From assembly GCA_029859505.1 (NCBI GenBank), contig JAOUCZ010000017.1, positions 1-32,124 of the forward strand: 32,124 nucleotides of DNA. The letters are read 5' to 3'. This document shows, piece by piece, positions 8,910 to 17,262 of this stretch; position 1 is the stretch's first letter; every line of letters starts with the position of its first letter. This DNA is from Lysobacterales bacterium. GTDB taxonomy: Bacteria > Pseudomonadota > Gammaproteobacteria > Xanthomonadales > SZUA-36. Position numbers and translations under genes: made by a program. The notes beneath the pieces were generated by a model that had not been told where the DNA came from, ran no database searches, and worked only from the letters and a program-made list of their open reading frames with translations.

Positions 8910-11714
8910 CTAGTCGGCTTCTTCTTCTCTGGCCACACGTACACCACGCTCATCCCTGACCAGACGTACACTGGAATCCAGAGAGAAAGCATCAGGATCC
9001 GCCTCGACAAAACTGTGTACCGGCTTGGCCATTTCCGGACTAGCGGCCCCGGTATCGTGACCTTCAAAGTGAATCACCTGGTTCCAGCAGCGTCTGACAT
9101 TATCAACAAACAGGACAACCAGATCGCCCTCATTCGCCACATCCAGCGCACCTTCAACAGCCAGCACCTCGTCGGGAATAATATCAATGGCGGCAGTATC
9201 AATTCCGTTGGCCACCAATTGATCACGTAACATCTCCGGCACCTCGGTATCACCACGTCCGCGTCTACTATCATCTGCACGGCAAATGTAATGATCAAAG
9301 TGGCCGCTGGCCTCATTGGCGATGGCCTGGATGTCTTCATCACGACGATCACCCGGTGCAGCGAGAACACAAATTCGCCGACCCGCCACCTCGAGTCTGT
9401 CAACCAGCTGACAAATGCTGCCGATAGCCGCTGCGTTGTGGCCATAATCAAGGATTACGCGGAACGGGTGTTCATCAAACACATTCATACGGCCAGGGGC
9501 CTGAAATATGGTTGAGCCGAACGTACGCAAACCATCACGGATATCATCCAGTGACTTGTCCAGCGAATAGGCCAGAGCCGCCGCAAACATGGCGTTCTGT
9601 ACGTTATGTGTCGCCTTGCCATCCATGGTTGCAGGTATCTGGTGTGTCCAGACCAATTGATAGTGGGTGCCATTGTCATACAGGGTAATCATGTCACCAT
9701 TAAAGCCCTGCTCAAGCACCACCGCCCTGCCGCCGGCGCGAACATGCTCCTTTACAAGCGCATGGGCCGGGTTCATGGTGACATAACAGACATGCTCGGC
9801 CTGTGTGTAATCGGCCATCTTCAAGCACAACTCATCATCCGCATTCAGTACGGCCGTATCACGAGCAACCTCGACGACAATTCTCTTGACCTCCGCGAGC
9901 TGTTCCAGCGTGTCGATACCCTTAAGACCCAGGTGATCCGATGAAACATTCAGACAGGCGGATACATCGCAGCGGCGGTAACCCAGACCGGAACGCAGTA
10001 AACCGCCACGGGCTGTTTCCAGCACGGCGATATCAACGGTTGGATCACGCAGCACAATATGTGCGGACGTCGGTCCGGTCATGTCACCTTTAACCGTCAA
10101 GCGACCATCGATATAAACACCATCCGTTGATGTCATACCCACGGTATGGCCGGCAGTTTTAAGAATATGGCCAAGCATACGGGAGGTAGTGGTCTTACCA
10201 TTGGTACCGGTAATACTGGCAACCGGAATTCTTGTTGGAGTACCCGGCGGGAACAGCATATCCATTACCTTGCCGGAAACGTCGCGTGGTTCACCTTCAG
10301 AAGGGGCAACATGCATCCGGAAACCCGGTGCAGCGTTAACCTCTACAATCGCCCCGCCAATCTCCTTATACGACTGGGTAATATCCTGGGTAAGAAAGTC
10401 AACACCGCCCACATCCAGACCCACGGAGCGAATCGCCCGTTCCGCCATTTCCTTATTATCAGGATGCACCACATCTGTCAGATCAATGGCTGTACCACCG
10501 GTTGAAAGATTGGCTGTATTACGCAGGTAGAAAACCTCACCGTCCTGCAGAACCGTATCAGCGTCATAGCCGCCCAGCTCCAGAAGCTCCAGTGCCGGTC
10601 GGTCAAGTTCAAGTCGAGTCAGAACTTTTTCATGTCCGATACCCCTTCGCGGGTCTTCATTGACCATGTCTACCAATTGGGTAACGGTACTTTTTCCATC
10701 ACCAACAACATGACCGGGCACCCGCTTGGCGACTGCCACCAGTTCGTTGTTGACCACCAGCATGCGGTGATCAAAGCCCTCGACATAACTTTCAACCAGT
10801 ACTGCCCGGCTGCTGCCGTGCTCCCTGGCAAAAGAAAACGCGCTTTCAACCTGCTCATCTGACGTCAGGTTAATGGAAACACCACGGCCGTGATTGGCAT
10901 TCAAGGGCTTGAGGACAACCGGGAAGCCGATACTGCGTGCGGCACGCACGGCGCTACGCGGGTTATAGATCATTCTTTGTGAAGGAACCGGCAAACCAAG
11001 ATCGCGCAGCAGGTTATGCGTATCCTCCTTATCGCAGGATATCTCCACGGCGATATGCGGTGTTTTGCTGGTTATCGTCGCCTGAATTCGCTGCTGATAT
11101 GCACCGTGGCCAAATTGAACCAACGAATACTTGTTGAGCCGTAAGGAGGGTATACCCCTTTCCTCTGCGGCTTCGACCAATGATGCGGTACTTGGCCCTA
11201 GCTCTTTGCGCTGAGCAAATAGAATGAACTCATCACGATCTTCTTCATAATTAAAATCTTCATCAATATCGGATGAAACCTCTTTTTTGAGCGTGTCCGG
11301 CAGAAGACTCAATAGAAGTTGAAGCGCAATACGGGCAGCTTCAAGACCAACGTCACGCTGCTTGTACTGAAACACCATGTTGTATTGACCGGGCTCCCCT
11401 GAACCACGCGTCCGTCCAAACGAGACAGATGAACCTGCCTCATTTTGCAGTTCCAGTGCCGCATGCTCCCAGATATGAGCCATCCAGGTACCTTCATCCT
11501 CACGCATACGACGGATAAACCCGCCAGGCTCACCATACGAGCAACCATGATTCTGCAGACCTGGTAATGCCTCGATCAGGGAGTTAATGAAGTCCTCGCC
11601 AAGCCGCGCGGATGGCCATTCTTCCAGAATACCAAGATCCACATGGTGACGAATAACCGGAAAATGTGCATACAGACTGGGGCCGACGTAAACATTGGTG
11701 GAGAGAATTTTCAT
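8910..11714 (-). CDS. cphA: Cyanophycin synthetase CphA
   Basis: CphA makes cyanophycin (multi-L-arginyl-poly-L-aspartate) from Asp, Arg and ATP without ribosomes. At 934 residues the size is normal. Order of domains: an N-terminal domain to about 160, including HIWEHAALELQ; an ATP-grasp domain at about 220-490 with FPVVLKPLNANHGRGV, GGTAIDLTD and VEVNAAPGFRMH, which extends the Asp backbone; and a Mur-ligase-like domain with P-loop TGTNGKTTT (502-510), TSTDGVYIDG, LETARGGLLRSGLG and ILDYGHNAAA, which attaches Arg. It lies between cphB and a Mur-ligase paralogue on the same strand. A hairpin followed by Ts just upstream may tune its expression. The assignment is secure at family level, and polymer production is inferred. 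Confidence 0.96.
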   Translation of the reverse strand: MKILSTNVYVGPSLYAHFPVIRHHVDLGILEEWPSARLGEDFINSLIEALPGLQNHGCSYGEPGGFIRRMREDEGTWMAHIWEHAALELQNEAGSSVSFGRTRGSGEPGQYNMVFQYKQRDVGLEAARIALQLLLSLLPDTLKKEVSSDIDEDFNYEEDRDEFILFAQRKELGPSTASLVEAAEERGIPSLRLNKYSLVQFGHGAYQQRIQATITSKTPHIAVEISCDKEDTHNLLRDLGLPVPSQRMIYNPRSAVRAARSIGFPVVLKPLNANHGRGVSINLTSDEQVESAFSFAREHGSSRAVLVESYVEGFDHRMLVVNNELVAVAKRVPGHVVGDGKSTVTQLVDMVNEDPRRGIGHEKVLTRLELDRPALELLELGGYDADTVLQDGEVFYLRNTANLSTGGTAIDLTDVVHPDNKEMAERAIRSVGLDVGGVDFLTQDITQSYKEIGGAIVEVNAAPGFRMHVAPSEGEPRDVSGKVMDMLFPPGTPTRIPVASITGTNGKTTTSRMLGHILKTAGHTVGMTSTDGVYIDGRLTVKGDMTGPTSAHIVLRDPTVDIAVLETARGGLLRSGLGYRRCDVSACLNVSSDHLGLKGIDTLEQLAEVKRIVVEVARDTAVLNADDELCLKMADYTQAEHVCYVTMNPAHALVKEHVRAGGRAVVLEQGFNGDMITLYDNGTHYQLVWTHQIPATMDGKATHNVQNAMFAAALAYSLDKSLDDIRDGLRTFGSTIFQAPGRMNVFDEHPFRVILDYGHNAAAIGSICQLVDRLEVAGRRICVLAAPGDRRDEDIQAIANEASGHFDHYICRADDSRRGRGDTEVPEMLRDQLVANGIDTAAIDIIPDEVLAVEGALDVANEGDLVVLFVDNVRRCWNQVIHFEGHDTGAASPEMAKPVHSFVEADPDAFSLDSSVRLVRDERGVRVAREEEAD

Positions 11715-11730
11715 AACAGGACCTTCAAAT

Positions 11731-11761
11731 GATGTCTTTACAAAACCGGCACTGCCGGGTT
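11731..11761 (-). terminator. Hairpin plus T-run between cphB and cphA: possible intrinsic terminator or attenuator
   Basis: Read on the minus strand, the GC-rich inverted repeat CCGGCA/TGCCGG (11746-11758), extended by flanking AAC and GTT, is followed directly by TTTTG. It lies about 130 bases after the cphB stop and about 30 bases before the cphA start. This is the position expected for partial termination that would let cphA be expressed differently from cphB. The stem is short and the T-run is only four bases, so the call is tentative. Confidence 0.35.
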
Positions 11762-11891
11762 AACAGGTAAGGAAGCCTCTGATCGCCTGAAGGCGCCTAC
11801 TCTTGATGCATCCAGAATCAATCAGGGACTTCTCAGTTCATAACCATATCATGCTGTACCCGGTTCGGGTATTGCATCGGTAACAGGCTAA

Positions 11892-12710
11892 TTACAGTTT
11901 TGCCTCGCGGGTCTCAAGGTTAAATTGAGAACCATGAGCCAGTACATGTAATTTCAATCCAATCAGCGAGACGGCCTCGGCCTTACGCACATAACTCATG
12001 GAAGAGTGGCGCAGGTCCGATGGATCGACCACCGTCACGGTTCCGTGGCCAACGATCTCCATGATTCCATCCGGCGCAATGAACCCGGCAGTATTCTCGT
12101 CAATACCCAGTCCGCAGGCAAATGGATTGAAAGACAAAGCCGCGAGAAGCCGGCCCATGCGGCCTCGCCGGTTAAAGTGCTGATCAATGATGACACGATT
12201 GGTTAAACCCAGTCCGGGTGCGAGTACAACACCGCTTTCACGCGGTGAAGGACCACCACGACCACCCGCTATCATGTGTTCAGAAACGATGGCTGCGCCG
12301 GCTGAGGTACCTGCCATGTGAACCCCTTCAGAGTTCAACCTGCGGATGGCACGGGCCACCGGTGTACCACCCAGTATGGTACTGAGACGTAGCTGGTTGC
12401 CACCTGTGATAAAAATCCCTGTTGCCCTTTCAAGCGCCGCAATTGTATCTTCCTGATAACAGTCATCACGCTCTTCAATCGGGATGCACATCGCCTTCGC
12501 ACCCATGCCTTCGAACAACTCCTGGTACAGGGGACCGGTCTCATCCAATAGCGATGCGGTAGGAATAACCAGAACCCGGGCGTCTTCACCACCACATAGC
12601 TCTATGAACCGCTTAAGAATAACCGGATCTTTGTGTTTTGCTTCCGCGCCGCCGATGGGAATAATGTACCCACGGGATTGATTTTTAGTTGGTGTTGCCG
12701 GACACATCAT
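11892..12710 (-). CDS. cphB: Cyanophycinase (peptidase family S51)
   Basis: Cyanophycinase cuts cyanophycin to beta-Asp-Arg dipeptides. The protein contains GYIIPIGGAEAKHKDP, VLVIPTAS and IFITGGNQLRL. The nucleophile elbow is MAGTSAGAAIVSEHMI, with Ser about 136 close to the Ser132 of the Synechocystis enzyme. QHFNRRGRMGRLLAAL and GIDENTAGFI follow. The frame stays open to 12884, but that extension is unconserved and would overlap the start of ppa. The ATG pair at 12707-12710 is preceded by AAAGG and gives about 272 residues, the usual length. It is the promoter-proximal gene of the cyanophycin locus and is divergent from ppa. Confidence 0.95.
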   Translation of the reverse strand: MMCPATPTKNQSRGYIIPIGGAEAKHKDPVILKRFIELCGGEDARVLVIPTASLLDETGPLYQELFEGMGAKAMCIPIEERDDCYQEDTIAALERATGIFITGGNQLRLSTILGGTPVARAIRRLNSEGVHMAGTSAGAAIVSEHMIAGGRGGPSPRESGVVLAPGLGLTNRVIIDQHFNRRGRMGRLLAALSFNPFACGLGIDENTAGFIAPDGIMEIVGHGTVTVVDPSDLRHSSMSYVRKAEAVSLIGLKLHVLAHGSQFNLETREAKL

Positions 12711-12836
12711 TTGATACCTTTGAAATCTGGGCAGGTATTGTAGTTGCTTATGTCCGGCTTTGAAACGAAGACGATAAACAAAACAACAAAACCCACTAAA
12801 AACATGGTCAGAACCGCCTTTTAACTCCACTTTACG

Positions 12837-12842
12837 TATAAT
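12837..12842 (+). promoter_or_regulatory. Candidate -10 element of the ppa promoter
   Basis: A perfect TATAAT lies 27 bases before the ppa ATG in the divergent ppa/cphB region. I see no good -35 hexamer at 16-18 bases, so this rests on the -10 match and position alone. Confidence 0.4.
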
Positions 12843-12869
12843 GAATGGCTGCAATCCAAGGAAGATAAA

Positions 12870-13418
12870 ATGAGCCTGCAACAAGTCCCACCCGGAAAAA
12901 ATATACCCGATGATATTAACGTGATCATCGAAGTCCCGATGAACAGCCCGGCTATCAAATATGAGGTAGATAAGGACACCGGTGCAATTTTTGTCGACCG
13001 GATGCTAAGGACTGCCATGTACTATCCCTGCAACTACGGCTATGTTCCCAACACCCTGTGTGGTGACGGCGACCCGGTTGATGTTCTTGTTGTGTTGCCT
13101 TTGCCACTGTTACCCGGCACCGTCGTGCGCTGCCGCCCGGTTGGTGTGTTGCAGATGAAAGACGAGGCCGGTGAGGACTCCAAGATCCTCGCGGTTCCGC
13201 ATGGCGATGTCACCGGCAATTACGTGGATATCGAATCATACAAAGACCTGAATCCCATGCTGATTGACCAGATCGAACATTTTTTTGAGCACTATAAAGA
13301 TCTTGAGCACAACAAATGGGTAAGAACCGGTGACTGGGAAGGCCTCGACGCCGCTCGCAAGGAAATTATCGAGTCAGTCGAACGCTACCAGGCAGCACCG
13401 GAAAAGCCAGCGTTCTAG
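12870..13418 (+). CDS. ppa: Inorganic pyrophosphatase, family I
   Basis: Ppa hydrolyses pyrophosphate to two phosphates in the cytosol and pulls biosynthetic reactions forward. At 182 residues it is close to the E. coli length. Visible motifs are [29 protein letters not shown] and the metal-binding signature DGDPVDVLV (Asp66, 68, 71), with KDLEHNKW near the C terminus. GGAAG precedes the ATG by a suitable distance. It is divergent from cphB. A pyrophosphatase next to a polymer-synthesis locus is probably coincidental, because cyanophycin synthesis releases phosphate, not pyrophosphate. Confidence 0.97.
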   Translation: MSLQQVPPGKNIPDDINVIIEVPMNSPAIKYEVDKDTGAIFVDRMLRTAMYYPCNYGYVPNTLCGDGDPVDVLVVLPLPLLPGTVVRCRPVGVLQMKDEAGEDSKILAVPHGDVTGNYVDIESYKDLNPMLIDQIEHFFEHYKDLEHNKWVRTGDWEGLDAARKEIIESVERYQAAPEKPAF

Positions 13419-13430
13419 CTATTTCGTAGG

Positions 13431-13458
13431 GTGGGTTACTCGTTACCCACGTAACCCA
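13431..13458. repeat. REP-like palindrome downstream of ppa
   Basis: GTGGGTTACTCGTTACCCAC (13431-13450) forms an imperfect hairpin, while TGGGTTAC (13432-13439) also pairs perfectly with GTAACCCA (13451-13458), so two mutually exclusive folds exist. It lies 12 bases after the ppa stop, preceded by GTAGG. The GTAGGGTGGGTT start resembles short palindromic repeats that recur between genes in many bacterial genomes. It could end ppa transcription or protect its 3' end, but no T-run follows. Confidence 0.5.
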
Positions 13459-13521
13459 GTCATGTTGAAAACCTCTGTCATGAGGTAGGTCTGCAGGTCC
13501 ATTAAACTTAGCAGTGGGGGC

Positions 13522-13628
13522 GCTGGGGCGGGTATTGACTTACCAGTACACGCCACAAGTACATCCGTGTAGGCTCTTTCTCGATGTCCTGTCTCGTAAG
13601 GTCCTGGTAAGTCAATACCCGCCCCAGC
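13522..13628 (-). repeat. Long-stem hairpin element, copy 1 (core on minus strand)
   Basis: A perfect 25-base inverted repeat (13522-13546 and 13604-13628, outer ends GCTGGGGCGG and CCGCCCCAGC) encloses a 57-base loop. On the minus strand the loop contains TACGAGACAGGA, TCGAG and CACGGATGTACTTGTGGCG. The same core, with a quite different stem, occurs in copy 2 about 60 bases away in the opposite direction. No convincing gene covers it. It is either a dispersed repeat or a structured RNA. Confidence 0.7.
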
Positions 13629-13684
13629 TTCTGCCTTTCCCAAGTCCTTTTATCTGAGACCAATGTTCTTTGATTAACCACACA

Positions 13685-13796
13685 GCCGAGGATGTACGGT
13701 AGCTTATTTCAGGATCGTACGAGACAGGAGTCGAGTATCGAGCGCCACAGGACGTGTTCAAGCGAATCCTGAAGTAAGCTACCGTGCAGCCTTGGC
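13685..13796 (+). repeat. Long-stem hairpin element, copy 2 (core on plus strand)
   Basis: A 31-position inverted repeat (13685-13715 and 13766-13796) encloses a 50-base loop. Of the four non-Watson-Crick positions, three would be G-U in RNA and one is A-G. The loop starts with CGTACGAGACAGGAGTCGAG and continues GAGCGCCACAGGACGTGTTC. The TACGAGACAGGA block is identical to copy 1, but the outer stem differs. Bases 13797 to 13877, up to the acyltransferase stop, hold nothing further that I recognise. Confidence 0.7.
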
Positions 13797-13877
13797 GCCC
13801 CGGTAGAAACCATGAGTTATGCTTGGGGACAGTGATATAAATGGATCAAGATATGGCGCGTATCGAATGACACACCC

Positions 13878-14762
13878 TCACCCCCAAAATTGCTCGGCAA
13901 CGTGCCAAATTCTCCATTGGGCGGGGTCGGAAGAAAGGTGTTGATCCAGAAACGCTGCGTACTGCTCAACAAACTCCTGCGCGTCGCTTGAGTTAAACGG
14001 CCCCATCAGTTCGAATTTTTTCTTGACCAGGCCGCCAGCTTGAAGGTTAATCGCGTAAAAAACATATTCCTTGTGGTTATCCGCAAGAATATTTGGAAAG
14101 CCCGCTTCAAAATTGGCACTTTTACCGATCACCTCGGCGTTCAGCGTCGGTCTTCCTGCCTTTGGTGGTGCATCCATCACCACGATAACACTGCCCGGTT
14201 GATCCATCATCGCGCGTAACCTCTTGCCCGCGCCACCAATCTTGACCGCGCGGTCACCCATGGTTTTCACGATATGCCGGGTCGCTAGAGTTACGAATAT
14301 GTAAAAAAACGGCCGGATCCGGAGTATTTCCCGTTCAGGCTTGCGGTATGGCAATGCGGGATCAAGACCGGCAACCTGCAGCAACTTCAGAATGGATATG
14401 GAAGGGCCCCAATGCATACCGATCAAGACCCTGTCCCTGACGATCTCCAGATCCGTGTAACATTCAATTTCATTCAGTACTGAGCGTGTTCGGCCAAAGC
14501 TCATCAGGTACAAGTCGCGTGCATCCAGCATCTCAACTTGTTTCCAGCGTGCTTTCCAGGCCTTCTCATCACCTGTATCGACATAATCACAGGCACTTGA
14601 CCAGGCGGCCTCGGCTTCCGCTGACAACACCCAGTTGAGGTTGGAACTGCGCGCCAGTAATGCACGTGACCAGGCTGATGGCAAAAAAACAGAGACCAGC
14701 GGTAACGCCAGGTAGACGATAAAGTCGACCGATTGTCTGCGAATGGCGCTCCAGACTTTCAT
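13878..14762 (-). CDS. LpxL/HtrB-like lipid A acyltransferase family protein
   Basis: This 294-residue protein has a hydrophobic N-terminal segment (VDFIVYLALPLVSVFLP). Its overall pattern is that of the lysophospholipid/lipid A acyltransferase family: GMHWGPSISILKLL around His117, then GSVIVVMDAPPKAGRP and EAGFPNILA. The His motif lacks the acidic residue normally found five positions later in LpxL/LpxM (HX4D/E), so activity or mechanism may differ. Members usually move an acyl chain to a lipid or glycolipid at the inner membrane. It is divergent from a NodB-type deacetylase gene, which hints at a shared envelope-glycan role, but the substrate is unknown. Confidence 0.7.
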   Translation of the reverse strand: MKVWSAIRRQSVDFIVYLALPLVSVFLPSAWSRALLARSSNLNWVLSAEAEAAWSSACDYVDTGDEKAWKARWKQVEMLDARDLYLMSFGRTRSVLNEIECYTDLEIVRDRVLIGMHWGPSISILKLLQVAGLDPALPYRKPEREILRIRPFFYIFVTLATRHIVKTMGDRAVKIGGAGKRLRAMMDQPGSVIVVMDAPPKAGRPTLNAEVIGKSANFEAGFPNILADNHKEYVFYAINLQAGGLVKKKFELMGPFNSSDAQEFVEQYAAFLDQHLSSDPAQWRIWHVAEQFWG

Positions 14763-14916
14763 TGCTTTTTTGACCTCTGGAAATCCGTGTTATATGCGAA
14801 ACTTTAAACGGCCTGTCGAAGACTGACCGACGGATAGAGTATATTATCCAACTCACTTACCAAAGTGTCATAAAGTTTCTTGCCAGTGCAGAGAATCTCA
14901 AACCGGGTATCACATC

Positions 14917-15735
14917 TTGAAAGCAGCCATACTTACCTATCACTCTCAGAATATCGCCGGCAGTGAAACCGGAAACAATGACCATGTTGCTTTAGCGGCT
15001 GATCTGGATGCACTGCACAATGCAGGTTGCCGGTTCATTTCCCTTGATACGCTGGTAGCGGGACTTTTTGGTGATGCTTCATTGCCTGAAGGACCTCCAC
15101 TCATATGCCTGACTTTTGACGATGGTTGTAATTTTGACGTCCGTACACTTGAGTTTCCCGGACATGGTTCACAGCCCGGTTTTCTTCAGATCATGGAAGC
15201 ATTTATCGCTGTTCAGGGCAGTGAAAACCAGCCTGGCTTACATGCCACCTGCTTCGTCATCGCGAGTCCGCAGGCACGTCAAGTCATTGACCGCAAGTCA
15301 CTGTTTGACCTGGGACATATGAGTGATGACTGGTGGTGCAACGCAGATACACATCCATTGCTGGCAATCGGTAATCACGGATGGGATCACAATCACCCCG
15401 ACCTAGAAGAGGGGAACTACGCACGTGGTGGTTTCGATATGGTTAGCAAGCTTGAGCATTGTCATGAACAGGTAGTTCAGGCTGGCGAATTTATCGAAAG
15501 CAAAACCGGACGCAGGCCGTGCTTTTTCGCCTATCCCTTTGGCGAATCCGGCGCGTACATCCGCAACGAGTATTTTCCATTACACGGCGACGACCATCAC
15601 TGCCTGGCTGCCGTTGGAACCGAACCAGATATGGTTACCGTTCACAGCAACCGCTGGAATTTGCCACGCTTTGTCTGCGGCAGGGACTGGTCTTATCCAT
15701 CAGAACTACTGGCTAAACTTGATTTAAACCAATAG
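14917..15735 (+). CDS. Polysaccharide deacetylase (NodB-type) family protein
   Basis: This 272-residue protein has metal-dependent carbohydrate esterase 4 motifs: LTYHSQNI at the N terminus, LTFDDG (residues 65-70) with the catalytic and metal Asp pair, NHGWDHNH (His154 and His158) and FAYPFGESG. Family members remove acetyl groups from amino sugars in polysaccharides or peptidoglycan. There is no signal peptide, so it may act in the cytoplasm on a precursor, as some exopolysaccharide enzymes do. The start is TTG at 14917, because no ATG precedes the conserved ILTYHS. An insert of about 30 residues after TFDDG (FPGHGSQPGFLQ) is longer than in short NodB proteins. Confidence 0.85.
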   Translation: MKAAILTYHSQNIAGSETGNNDHVALAADLDALHNAGCRFISLDTLVAGLFGDASLPEGPPLICLTFDDGCNFDVRTLEFPGHGSQPGFLQIMEAFIAVQGSENQPGLHATCFVIASPQARQVIDRKSLFDLGHMSDDWWCNADTHPLLAIGNHGWDHNHPDLEEGNYARGGFDMVSKLEHCHEQVVQAGEFIESKTGRRPCFFAYPFGESGAYIRNEYFPLHGDDHHCLAAVGTEPDMVTVHSNRWNLPRFVCGRDWSYPSELLAKLDLNQ

Positions 15736-15790
15736 CACTGGGGTTTGCCATCTCACCTTCTTCCTGATCAGAGCACTGGATAGGTGCAAA

Positions 15791-16354
15791 CTAGTCTTTA
15801 CGATAACAGTCAAAATACAATGAAATAGCATTTTCAGGTGAGCGCAAATCGAGCCCCTGCAGCTCGGGAATCTCACTTTGCTGAAAATCGACCCTACGGG
15901 CTTCAAAACCACAGCGGTGCGCAAGTGCCTTGAATGTTTCTTCATCATATAAAAAAGTGTGCCCGGCAAAACGCATTCCCATATTGAAGATTTCACCCTC
16001 GGTGTCCAGAGACAAGGGGATACCAACAAACGTGCTCCACAGGTTTTTGAGTTGCTGCGGGTCATTGAGGTACAAATGCGCCAGCTGCCTCATATCCGGT
16101 GTCAGCACACGCAGTACACCGCCCGGGGCCAGGATTCGGTGGCACTCCTGCAAAAATTCCGCAGCCTGAACAAGCTCTAGCTGATCGATAAAATCTTCGG
16201 TATGCATCAGCTGTGCAACACCGCTGGCAAATGGCAAACCACCCGCCAGGTTGGCACAGACGTCCGGTTGGCTTTCATGATCAATATCCACATTGACCCA
16301 GTCTTCCAGCTTCCAGTGGCCTGAACCAAGGTTGATTTTTACCTTAGCTTCCAT
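15791..16354 (-). CDS. Class I SAM-dependent methyltransferase, small
   Basis: This 187-residue protein has a SAM-binding motif near the N terminus (KINLGSGHWKLEDWVNVDID), an ELVQAAEFLQECHRILAPGGVLRVLTPD segment typical of class I methyltransferases of the WcaE-like predicted type, and FLYDEETFKALAHRCGFEARRVDF near the C terminus. The substrate is unknown. Relatives are often linked to cell-surface glycans, which would suit the neighbouring deacetylase and acyltransferase. The ATG overlaps the end of prmA by 11 bases, so translation is probably coupled to the acc-prmA transcript. Confidence 0.8.
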   Translation of the reverse strand: MEAKVKINLGSGHWKLEDWVNVDIDHESQPDVCANLAGGLPFASGVAQLMHTEDFIDQLELVQAAEFLQECHRILAPGGVLRVLTPDMRQLAHLYLNDPQQLKNLWSTFVGIPLSLDTEGEIFNMGMRFAGHTFLYDEETFKALAHRCGFEARRVDFQQSEIPELQGLDLRSPENAISLYFDCYRKD

Positions 16355-17228
16355 TTTTTGTTCCTGTCAAAAGCACCCAACCATCCAGGACTTTCTTTTT
16401 CAGCCCGGGAAAATCAGCTGCATAAGCAGTTTCGACCTCTTCTGCCTGGGCTTCGAGAATACCTGATAAAACGAGTGAACCTCCTGGCCGGAGAGACGCA
16501 TTTAAGCGAGGCGCCAGTTCAACCAGTGGACCAGCCAATATATTGGCGAGAACTACATCCGCTTGCAGTGGCTTAAATTGTTCCGGTGATTGGACCTCAA
16601 CACTGTTCTGTACGCCATTTCTTTGGGCATTATCCTCAGTTGCGGTCAGCGCCTGGGGATCGTTATCAATACAAACCACGGTTTTGGCGTCTTTAATGGC
16701 GGCCGTTATACCCAGTACACCGGAACCACAACCGTAATCTACTACCTGTTGAGACGTAAAGTCATGACCATCCATCCACTCGAGACAAAGGTGTGTGGTC
16801 GGATGCGTACCAGTGCCAAAAGCCAGCCCGGGATCCAGACGCAAAGCGTACAGAGCCGAGTCCGGTATCTTTGCATCGCCGGGCACAATCCACAAATCAG
16901 AGCCGAATTGCATGGGTTTGAACCGGTCCATCCAAACCCTTTCCCATTGCTGATCTTCAAACTTTCTGAAGTTGACCTGGTGCGGCCGGTCCACACCCGG
17001 CAAAAGACTTAGTAAACGTGTCAGTGGTTCAACCGGTGTATCACCACTGAACAACGCGGTAACACAGACGGATGGCCACAATGGTGTTTCACCAACACCC
17101 GGTTCCAGCACGGGGTCGTCTGCATCATCCGTCATTGTTAATGCCAGTACAGGCTCGTTTTGAAGAAGTCCTTCAACCAGCGACGCGTTCTGCCGCGATA
17201 CCCGAACGCTGAGTTCCAGCCACGACAT
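16344..17228 (-). CDS. prmA: Ribosomal protein L11 methyltransferase
   Basis: PrmA trimethylates several amino groups of ribosomal protein L11. The N-terminal substrate-binding region includes MSWLELSVRV and RVWMDRFKPMQFG. LDPGLAFGTGTHPTTHLCLEWM follows, then the SAM motif VVDYGCGSGVLGITAAI, VCIDNDPQAL and DVVLANILAGPLVELAP. The full length of 294 residues matches E. coli PrmA. It lies 34 bases after accC, in the accB-accC-prmA order common in gammaproteobacteria. Confidence 0.97.
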   Translation of the reverse strand: MSWLELSVRVSRQNASLVEGLLQNEPVLALTMTDDADDPVLEPGVGETPLWPSVCVTALFSGDTPVEPLTRLLSLLPGVDRPHQVNFRKFEDQQWERVWMDRFKPMQFGSDLWIVPGDAKIPDSALYALRLDPGLAFGTGTHPTTHLCLEWMDGHDFTSQQVVDYGCGSGVLGITAAIKDAKTVVCIDNDPQALTATEDNAQRNGVQNSVEVQSPEQFKPLQADVVLANILAGPLVELAPRLNASLRPGGSLVLSGILEAQAEEVETAYAADFPGLKKKVLDGWVLLTGTKNGS

Positions 17229-17262
17229 CAGGGTCTGGGACCTGTTGACACCATCCGGACCG

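Noticed and set aside
12711-12884. N-terminal extension of the cyanophycinase frame by 58 residues
   Set aside because: The extension is unlike the family, overlaps the ppa start, and the inner ATG at 12710 has a ribosome site and gives the usual length.
13443-13643. 66-residue open frame across hairpin copy 1
   Set aside because: It is explained by the inverted repeat, lacks a convincing ribosome site, and has no recognisable protein pattern.
13522-13796. Integron attC sites or a retron RNA
   Set aside because: The GTTRRRY-type core boxes and extrahelical bases of attC are not seen, and no integrase or reverse transcriptase gene is in the window.
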